From NCBI GenBank assembly GCA_029582155.1, contig CM055905.1, forward strand, positions 9,018,995-9,082,994: DNA of 64,000 bases, read 5' to 3'. Source of the DNA: Panopea generosa (lineage: Eukaryota; Mollusca; Bivalvia; Adapedonta; Hiatellidae). This document shows positions 56,261 through 64,000 of the stretch, in pieces. The notes below the pieces were generated by a model. The model was not told where the DNA came from and searched no databases. It saw nothing but the letters and a program-made list of their open reading frames with translations. Position 1 is the first letter of the stretch; every line of letters begins with the position of its first letter. Made by a program: the position numbers and the translations under genes.

Positions 56261-58460
56261 TCAAACAAAGCGTTTTGTACTAATTATATACTTTTGCACA
56301 GCATCAAATACAGCGATAATTGTTTTGTCGCTGTTTCTTGGATTTCCCCTTAGCAACAGGTTAAGGCTGATATCAGTTATGCCTTCAGATCTTATGGTGT
56401 TAATCATTTCAGTTCGATGATTGTTATAGTTTTGACAGTTGAGTAAGAAATGTTTACTGTCTTCGAGTGAACGGCATGTGCACATGGGACTTTCAACAAT
56501 ATTTTTGGAATATAAATGTTGGTTAAGTGAACTACAATTTAGTCGTAGACGGGTATGGTATATTTGAGCCAATCTCTCTCCGAGGAGGAAACAGGTAGGA
56601 ACTTTGTCAATAATAGGGTTCAGTCTATTCTTAAATATACTTAATGTTGGTGAATTCCGGGTTAGTATAGGTAAACTATTCCATGCTTTTATTGTTGAAG
56701 GAAGAAAGGAATGTGCAAAGAGTTGTGTATTACAAGCAATTGGTTGAATGTTGTGTGAGTTTCGTAAATTGTAATCTATTCCAACCGAAACCATATCGGG
56801 TATAAGTGTTGTTAAGTAAGATGGAGTTATTTCAGTTTTCATTTTAAAAAAAAGTATAAGTTTATGTTTTAGTCTTCTAGATTGTAATGTTTCCCAACCA
56901 GTTTCTTTATACAACATATTAATGGTTACTAGTTTAGTCGCTCCTGTGACAACTCGAGCGGCTTCGATTTGTATTTTTTCTAGGTCTTTTGCTTCAGATG
57001 CTGTACAATTATCCCATATTACATCTGCATATTCAAGTAAAGGGCGTATGAAAGTAAAGTAAATTGTTTGAAGTGATTGGCGATCAAGTTTAAACTTTAA
57101 ATTTCTCATAATGTTTAATCTTTTCCAAGCCTGTTCCTTTATATGCTCTAAGTGAAATGTCCAGGTACCGTTATTTGAGAGAATGACACCAAGATGCTTA
57201 TGTGACTGAACTTCTTGGATTATTGTATTGTTCATGACAAGTTGAGAGTGGAAGGGTTTATTTCGTTTACGCGAAACAAGAAGTGCTTTTGTTTTATTTG
57301 GATTGAAAGTTACTAACCACTTTTCAGCCCAATTGTGAATTTTTTCAAGATCTGAATTAAGAACAAGGGAAGCTTGGTCAGGTGTTTCTACAACTATCAG
57401 TAAACTGGTATCGTCAGCAAATAAACGGATATTAGAGTTTATGTCTTCAACAATATCATTTATATACACAAGAAAAAGAAGGGGGCCAAGTATCGAGCCT
57501 TGTGGCACACCAGCTTTTATGTACTCCCATCCAGACATGGAACCAGGAAGAACTACACGTTGCCTTCGATTATCTAAATAGTCAGAAAACCAATTAGGTA
57601 ACGTTCCAGATATACCTACTGATCGTAATTTAAATAAAAGTCCTTTGTGCCAGACTCTGTCAAAAGCCTTGCTTATGTCACAAAAAACAGAACGTATTTC
57701 TTTCCCTTGGTCAAGGGCCTCACAGATCATATTATAAATATCTACTAACTGGTTAACAGACGAATCTTTAGGTACAAACCCAGATTGAAGGACACTTATG
57801 ATTTTATTTCTTTGGAAGAAATTGAAAACATATTTATGAACTATCTTTTCCATGACTTTGTCTAACGTCGATAAAAGGGAGATAGGACGATAATTGGATG
57901 CTTCAGATGGATCATTTTTTTTAAATATAGCACAAACATTTGCTTCTTTCCAAGCAGCCGGAATTTTGCACATGTCTAAGGAGTAATTAAATAGATTAGC
58001 TAGCGGCAGTGACAATTCATTCGATAGTTCTTTTAGTACTCTATTATTCACAGCGTCTGGACCCGTTGCTTTACCAACTTGTAGCGTTTGTAAGACGGAT
58101 TTTACATCTAATGTTGTTACTTTAATATTTTCAAGTTTGGGTCTATCTAGATTGATGTTTAGTATAGGCAAATCTTTATTGTTTTCATTTAACACGGTTT
58201 GGTCTACAAAAAAAGAGTTTAAAATAGAAGCTTTTTCAGGGCCTTCTGCGTAATATTGACCATTATTCTTAAGCGGTGGGATAGATAATGATGAATCGTT
58301 TGGTTTAATAAAATATTTTAAGGTTTTCCACCAATCTGAACTTTTCAATGAGTTTGATTTAAGTTTTTTTATCATCATATCATAATATTCATGTTTAGCA
58401 GTTCGAATTAATTTAATAGTTTCGTTGCGAATTGCTTTATATTTATTCCAACTGTTAATA
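56261..58460 (-). pseudogene. LINE-2nd ORF2, reverse transcriptase part
   Basis: The frame is open on the minus strand from about 58460; the first ATG is at 58378 (705 residues), but the true protein continues from upstream. From that ATG: GKATGPDAV (102-110), SNYRPISLLS (161-170), motif A FCDISKAFD (232-240), motif B GVPQGSILGP (290-299), motif C FADD (320-323) and SHKHLGV. Near the C-terminus, CTCRSLEDSKHFLLNC forms a Cys/His element. All RT catalytic residues (the Asp of FCD and the two Asp of FADD) are present. The part would be translated only if the upstream shift were bypassed, so it is a dead copy with a well preserved RT. Confidence 0.88.
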
Positions 58461-58920
58461 CTTTGTTATTAGCATTGTATAACGCTCTTTTCCGTTTACG
58501 GATTGATTTTTTAATTTTGTTATTTATCCACGGTGCTTCTGACGGTCGTATTGTTACATATTTGTTAGGAATAGTCTCTTCCGCAAGTTTTGAGATTGCA
58601 TTTGTTACATTGCTAGTGTATGTATCAATATCTTGATGGAAAAGTGAATTCCAGTTTAAGTCGGAGGCTTTTTGTCGAAGAAGATTATAGTCACCCTTGT
58701 CATATAACCAAATTTTACGTTTAAATGTACTATGTGCTGGCTTATAAGAATTAAAAATACAAAATATGGGACAATGGTATCTATGAAGTTGTTCTAAAAA
58801 TGGCTCTCCTACTCCAGATATAATTACATTTTCCGGTTTAGTGACAAGATAGAGATCTATGATGGAGGATGAGTGCTCGGTGAAATGAGTTGGTTCTGAT
58901 ATAAGCTGAGACAAATTGTA
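58408..58920 (-). pseudogene. LINE-2nd ORF2, endonuclease C-terminal/linker part
   Basis: The same frame as the endonuclease start, resuming after the TAA at 58921-58923: YNLSQLISEPTHFTEHSSSI, then IDLYLV (the S..D endonuclease block) and HRYHCPIF, where RYH stands in the place of the usual SDH. It continues into a basic linker (KKSIRKRKRALYNANN). The frame is lost at the A-run 58462-58464; shifting by one base gives INSWNKYKAIRNETIKLIR, which runs into the RT part. The TTG-initiated frame here is a continuation, not a separate gene. Confidence 0.8.
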
Positions 58921-59607
58921 TTACAATATGATGTCATTAATTTTTGATGAGGAAATAGTCTTAAGTGTATCAAGATTAAAATCCCCTGTAACAATAATAT
59001 CGTCAATCATAGTATCTTTTGCAAGACCAATCGAATCTTCTATGGCAGAAAGAATAGCATTTGGCGAATTTGGTGGTCTGTAGAAGGCACCTATTAATTT
59101 TGGTTTGTTTTTAATATTAATTTCTATCCATATAGATTCGATACCAGGAACTTCAAGGTCAGCTCTACGCTTAACCGGAATATTTTCATTAACATATATA
59201 AGGATACCACCGTGCGGATCTGATGGTCTGTCTTGTCTAATTGGGGCGGAGAAATTACTAAACATGATATCGTTGGTTAAAATATTGGCTGTGAGCCAAG
59301 TCTCTGTAAAGACTAATATATCAAATTGTAAAAGTTCTGCGTACAGAATGTCTTTCTTGTGGATGAAACTTTGAACATTGTATTGGACAATTGATAATTT
59401 GCTTTTTACATTATTTAAGAAGTTTGAATCAATGTCAGAAGCTAACACTGGCCCTGGATTGACTTCGATGTCGCCTGATTTTATGAGTGACATTGCCATC
59501 CATGTACCTAGTTCAAATGAGTTCAAACATTTTGTACCTTTTGCTTTAGAAGATACAGGACCAGACAAACCTATTCGGATTCTGTAAACTGTTATGTCAA
59601 TAGACAT
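58921..59607 (-). pseudogene. LINE-2nd ORF2, N-terminus with 2A-like motif and endonuclease
   Basis: Starts at ATG 59607 and runs 228 residues to the TAA. Residues 45-53 are GDIEVNPGP, an exact match to the 2A consensus D(V/I)ExNPG|P, coded at 59475-59449. In 2A peptides the ribosome fails to form the Gly-Pro bond and continues, releasing the upstream peptide. 2A motifs at the start of ORF2 are established for some animal and trypanosome LINEs. The endonuclease follows: IVQYNVQS (N block), FTETWL (catalytic Glu), GGILIYV, GAFYRPPNS and VTGDFNLD. The 52-residue upstream peptide (MSIDITVYRIRIGLSGPVSS...) would be released separately. The nonsense codon disables this copy. Confidence 0.85.
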
Positions 59608-59609
59608 TA

Positions 59610-60195
59610 TGTTATTCCAGACTCGTAGTTAACAAACCCCAAGACGCAACCGGACACGTGCAGTAGAATAAAGATAGAGAAGTAGTAGCAAGTAGAGAAG
59701 GAAGTAGATATAGATCTAAAATAAGCATTATTATGTATAAGGATCATAATATGGTTAATAAGATGAAGAGTAATTTGGACAAAAAAAACGATCAAATATT
59801 TCAATAAATTACACTACTATGTACTTTTAAACCTTAGCTTATTTCGTCTTGAATCTTATATTCCAACCGTGTCATTAGTCTCTATGATAGCTAGAATAAT
59901 AGGCACAAGAAATCTTTAAATTTCAGGAACATATAGCATATAGTCATATATGTCATTAACAATTGCGCCTTAATATATCATATTAATATGACAGCAGTTC
60001 ACAGAAAAGAAAACACATACGAAAAAAGAACAAAAATAAAAACATCAGCAAAAAAAACAACATATGTACAAACATATATCAACAGCATCACTTTATCAAA
60101 ACCAGTAAGGTACTCAAATAATAATAAAACAATCAGGCTAGTTGTGTCAAAGCAATATTACCATAGTAATATTTCAACAATAGTAGTACGATAGT
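59610..60195. other. Probable LINE-2nd upstream region / A-rich DNA
   Basis: Short open frames only (65 and 68 codons, Lys/Thr/Asn-rich). It may contain the 5' UTR of the minus-strand LINE, but no boundary is visible. Confidence 0.35.
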
Positions 60196-60199
60196 GACA

Positions 60200-61340
60200 G
60201 TACCATGGTCATAGTAACACAGTAGTAGTACCATGATAGTTAGATCACTTTATTTGTATCAGAGTATTAGAACCACAGAACTGACAATAGTAATACCTTA
60301 GTACATATAGTTATATAAATGGAATTGTATCATAATAATAGTGTTGTCGTAAAAGTACCATAGTAGTAGTACCTAGTTGTATCATTGTAATAGTACCACA
60401 GAACTGACAATAGTAATACCTTAGTAAATTTAGTTATATTAATGGAATTGTGTAATAATATTAGTGTTGTCGTAAAAGTACCATAGTAGTAGTACCTAGT
60501 TGTATCATAGATATAGTACCACAGCGCTAGTACCACAGAACTGACAATAGTAATACCTTAGTAAATATAGTTATATTAATGGAATTGTGTCATAATAATA
60601 GTGTTGTCATAAAAGTACCACAGTAGTAGTACCAAGTTGTATCATAGTGATACAACTACAGAACTGACAATAGTAATACTTTAGTACATATAGTTATATT
60701 AATGGAATTGTATCATAATAAAAGTGTTGTCGTAAAAGTACCATAGTAGTAGTACCTAGTTGTATCATAGTAATAGTACCACAGCGCTAGTACCACAGAA
60801 CTGACAATAGTAATACCTTAGTCAATATAATTATATTAATGGAATTGTATCATAATGATAGTGTAATCGTAATAGTACCATAGTAGTTGTACCTAGTTGT
60901 ATCATAGAAATAGTACCACAGCGGTAGAACCACAGAACTGACAGTAGTAATACCTTAGTAAATATAATTATATTAATGGAATTGTATCATAATAATAGTG
61001 TGATCGTAATAGTACCATAGTAGTAGTTCCTAGTTGTATCATAGTAATAGTACCACAGCGCTAGTACCACAGAACTGACAATAGTAATATCTTAGTAAAT
61101 ATAATTATATTAATGGAATTGTATCATAATAACAGTGTTGTCGTAAAAGTACCATAGTAGTAGTAGTACCTAATTGTATCATAGTAATAGTACCTCAGCG
61201 CTAGTACCACAGAACTGACAATAGTAATACCTTAGTCAATATAGTTATATTAATGGAATTGTGTCAAAATAATAGTGTTGTCGTAATAGTACCACAGTAG
61301 TAGTACTTAGTTGTATCATAGTAATAGTACCACTGCGCAA
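60200..61340 (+). repeat. 124/137-bp minisatellite, about 8 copies
   Basis: The marker cagaactgacaatagtaata recurs near 60275, 60399, 60536, 60659, 60796, 60932, 61070 and 61210. Steps are 123-124 or 136-140 bp; the short form lacks a ~13-bp 'gcgctagtaccac' insert. The unit itself is built of TAGTACCA/AATAGTA words, so the array is a higher-order repeat of a simpler microsatellite. Frames on either strand are low complexity. Confidence 0.9.
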
Positions 61341-62450
61341 GTACCACGTACAATTATAGTAAGCCACAGCAATTACACAATAATAATAACACCACAATAA
61401 TAACAGTAGTAATAGCACCATAGTAATAACAACATACTAATAGCACCATAGTAATAATACCGTAGTGTTAGTACCACAACAATAGTACCACTGTAACATT
61501 AAAGCTGGAACAGCACCATAGTAATAAACCACAGCAATTACACAATAGTAATAACACCACAATAATAACAGTAGTAATAGCACCATTGTAATAACAACAT
61601 ACTTATAGCACCAAAGTAATAATACCGTAGCGTTGGTACCACAACAATAGTACCACTGTAACATTAAAGCTGGAACAGCACCATAGTAATAACGCCATAG
61701 TAATAGTAAATGAGTTATAGTACCATAGATATTGCACTATAGTAGCAATACCATAGCAGCAATACCATGACCTTAGAATCACAGCAATATCATCACACCA
61801 ATGGCATCACAATAATAGCGCCACAGTCATAGTACTGCAACACCAGTACCATAATTGTAGTATCATCACACTAATGGCACCACAGCAGTAGTACAGCAGT
61901 AGTCGTACAGCGATTTTAGTATTTTATTTACAGCATAGCAGTAATAGCACAGTAATTTCAGTACCAACTTAATAATACCACCGTAATAGTATGACAAAAA
62001 CGAGTATCACAGCAATAGCACTACAGTGTGGGCACCGCAGCAATAATACAATAGTAGTTATATGTAACCGGTCGTCCCATACGGATAATACCACAGTACC
62101 TGTATAATACTTGATATAATGCAATAACAATAGCACCATAGTCATAGTAACAATAGTTGTTACTTCGTGCCAGTTGCACTATAGTGGTAATACCATAGCA
62201 GTAGTATATCAATTGCAATAGTACCATACAAATAGCACTACGATACCTGTATCATAACAACAGTACAATAGTTGTTACTTCGAGTCAGTTGTACTACTGC
62301 TAATATCATAGCAGTAGTATATCAATAGCAATAGTTTCATTTCAATAGCACTACAATACTAGTATCTCAATATTACAATAGTTGTTACATATCACACCAG
62401 TTGTACAGTAGAAATACTACCATAGCATAAGTGTACCTTCTCAGAATAGT
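61340..62450 (+). repeat. Degenerate TAG/CCA-type simple repeat
   Basis: Long run of 'atagcaccatagtaataa' words. It contains a ~160-bp direct duplication (about 61366-61526 and 61527-61690) and a shorter triplicated segment around 'acaatagttgttacttcg' near 62150, 62265 and 62385. Non-coding; the Tyr/Leu-rich frames on the minus strand are by-products. Confidence 0.8.
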
Positions 62451-62454
62451 CACA

Positions 62455-63340
62455 GCAGTATATTGGTATTTCTGGCCGCATGTATCCGTTAAAATGTGTT
62501 ATAATATTTATGTAATGGCCTTCCAATGCAATTTTAATAACATTTATAATCAAAATTAAATTGACAAAAGATAAATATATTCACCAATGAAACTTAAATG
62601 TATTAAGGTAACAAGAATAAGTGATTTTTACGAACTGGAAACTTTATGTAGTAGCCACAACTTGCATGGAAAGCATGCACTGTGTTGTTATTTAAAGATT
62701 ACAGGCGTATAGAGTATTATTAAGTCGGTCAGCTATACGTTACACACCATGAGACCCACGTTGAGGAATGCACGACACATAAACGAGAAAGTCTAATTCA
62801 ATTGACAGTGAGCTGTTTTTAGTGACAATATATGGCCATACTAGTTTTGTGTAGTACATTTGTGAATGGAAAGCTGTAAAATATCTAAAAATAAATAAAC
62901 AATGCACACTCCATCTTTGAAAGTAACATGCACACTGTTAATATGGTGGTGTAGCCGCACTAAACAAGAATGCTTTTTTTTTTTTTTTACTTTGTTGGTT
63001 CTAAGACATACCCCTGAATTATTTTATAATATATACACAAATTAAATATGCAGGTGGTAGATAAACAGAAATATGTCAAATATGCACTATATACTGATAT
63101 GTCGTAGGTAGTAGTTAAACAGAAATAAGTTAAATATACACTTTATACTGATATATCCGTTCAGGCAAAACGTACAAGCTGACCTCAACCGATATACCAG
63201 CATAGAGCGAAATTGCTTATGAACCAGAGGTAGTAGATAAAAAATAGACAATGACCATTAAGATTTTGTTAAGTGAAACATGTAAGTGATCACTTTTTTT
63301 TGTTGTTTTTCTGTTTTGCAAGTGTTTATGTGAGTAATGT
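62455..63340. other. Anonymous AT-rich DNA
   Basis: A T-run lies at 62975-62988. An imperfect local duplication sits near 63050-63150 ('ggtngtaga/gttaaacagaaatatgtc...tatactgatat'). No gene was recognised. Confidence 0.35.
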
Positions 63341-63344
63341 TTCA

Positions 63345-63976
63345 CTAAGACCCAGTGTTTGGGGTACTGTATTTCTCTAGATCGGTCAGTGAATCGATTC
63401 TGGAACTTGCTCCACCAAACGTACGCACAAATACCTTGCCGTCAAATGTCCATGTTTGTTCAATGCATGAAGTTTTGTCATTTCTGACCATTCGACAGTG
63501 ATAGGCGATTTCTTTTCGCATCTTGGTTAAATCCTCGTTTAAAGAAATGTTTGATTTTGTCTCACGTAATGTTTTGCGACCTTTTAGGAACATGGTCCTT
63601 GACTTGTAATTCATGAATTTAACAATGATGTCTCGTGGTTAACTGGCTTTTTTTGTCCTATTCGATGCGATCTGTCTATATAAACCTTTGTGATGTCAAC
63701 ATTTTCCTTTTTCGCTATCTCAAGCACGATGCCGTCAGTAGATTCAGTGTCCTTTTCATCTACATTACCAATTCGAACACAAGTTCGACGACTATATTGC
63801 TCGAGATCGTCTTGCTTTAGTGTTGTTTCTGCAAGCACTTTCTTTGTTTCCGACAATTCATTGGAAAGACGTTGTATCTCGTTGGTAAAGTGGGCAGTTT
63901 TCTCGTTTACCTTTACTGTTACGAGTGCATCGATATCAGCGTTGATCAGATCTTTAATTTTTGATGCAATTCTCAA
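63345..63976 (-). pseudogene. LINE ORF1p-type protein, frameshifted, possibly partial at window edge
   Basis: A minus-strand frame from 63976 (probably continuing beyond the window) encodes a coiled coil (EIQRLSNELSETKKVLAETT). The RRM-like region LEQYSRRTCVRIGNV ... DRSHRIGQKKP follows. A one-base loss near 63638-63642 breaks it. In the next frame it resumes RDIIVKF, then MFLKGRKTLRETKSN, ISLNEDLTKMRKEI and WTFDGKVFVRT, and stops at 63345. This is the RRM + C-terminal domain layout of L1-type ORF1 proteins (transposase_22-like), which act as RNA chaperones. It may be the ORF1 of the family to which the minus-strand LINE at 56-59.6 kb belongs, but the 3.7-kb gap leaves that open. Confidence 0.75.
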
Positions 63977-64000
63977 AACATCATTCTCAGACAGCGCTGG

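Larger units (their letters stand above)
55890..59607 (-). mobile_element. LINE-2nd: minus-strand 2A-bearing non-LTR retrotransposon, disabled
   Basis: Comprises ORF2 from ATG 59607 (minus strand) to the stop at 56261, plus a possible 3' UTR to about 55890. ORF2 is interrupted by a TAA at 58921-58923 (in frame on both sides) and by a one-base loss in an A-run at 58462-58464. The RT style (FCDISKAFDRVW; GVPQGSILGP; FADD) is jockey/CR1-like. No ORF1 adjoins; a candidate ORF1 lies 3.7 kb upstream at 63.35-64 kb. Target duplications were not identified. Confidence 0.8.

Overview
This window looks like intergenic or intronic DNA from a bivalve-type mollusc. The basis is an AT-rich composition, no operons or bacterial gene density, tRNA-derived SINEs, APE-type LINEs, arrays of ~160-166 bp monomers, and short-TIR DNA transposon remnants of a kind familiar from bivalve genomes. 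No intact single-copy host gene was recognised. Species cannot be fixed from the sequence.

Layout. 0-7.6 kb: dispersed repeats, a 61-bp minisatellite (2.26-2.60 kb), a ~0.9 kb element built of ~160-bp monomers (2.83-3.72 kb) and a decayed LINE ORF1 with zinc knuckles on the minus strand (4.56-5.59 kb). 7.6-19 kb: mostly anonymous sequence with tRNA-derived SINEs and a foldback MITE (16.15-16.59 kb). 19.38-22.04 kb: a nest of inverted-repeat elements rich in the palindrome GTGATATCAC. 22.3-26.5 kb: an inverted pair of exon-like blocks, a SINE and a ~162-bp repeat array. 29.1-30.15 kb: a 78-bp minisatellite. 30.9-38.7 kb: paired dispersed repeats, a second ~166-bp array, more SINEs, and a hAT-like MITE with a perfect 8-bp target duplication (37.30-37.94 kb).

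39.13-42.0 kb: the most gene-like host-style region, a multi-exon minus-strand pseudogene. It has zinc-finger and tyrosine-recombinase-like exons, consensus splice sites and in-frame predicted splices, but also nonsense codons. 44.19-50.2 kb: a nearly intact plus-strand LINE with an 1149-residue endonuclease/reverse transcriptase ORF; its ORF1 is split into three by two apparent one-base shifts. 51.8-54.9 kb: a tandem/dispersed repeat interrupted by a 948-bp pogo-like element. 55.1-55.76 kb: hAT transposase pseudogene. 56.26-59.61 kb: a second LINE, minus strand, with a 2A-like motif at the start of ORF2 and two disabling lesions. 60.2-62.45 kb: a TAGTACCA-rich minisatellite. 63.35-64 kb: a LINE ORF1 remnant running off the window.

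The coding content is therefore almost all mobile-element derived. The items most worth following up are the spliceable tyrosine-recombinase-like pseudogene, the 2A-bearing LINE, the split-ORF1 LINE and the nested palindromic island. I did not find a convincing wholly new system.
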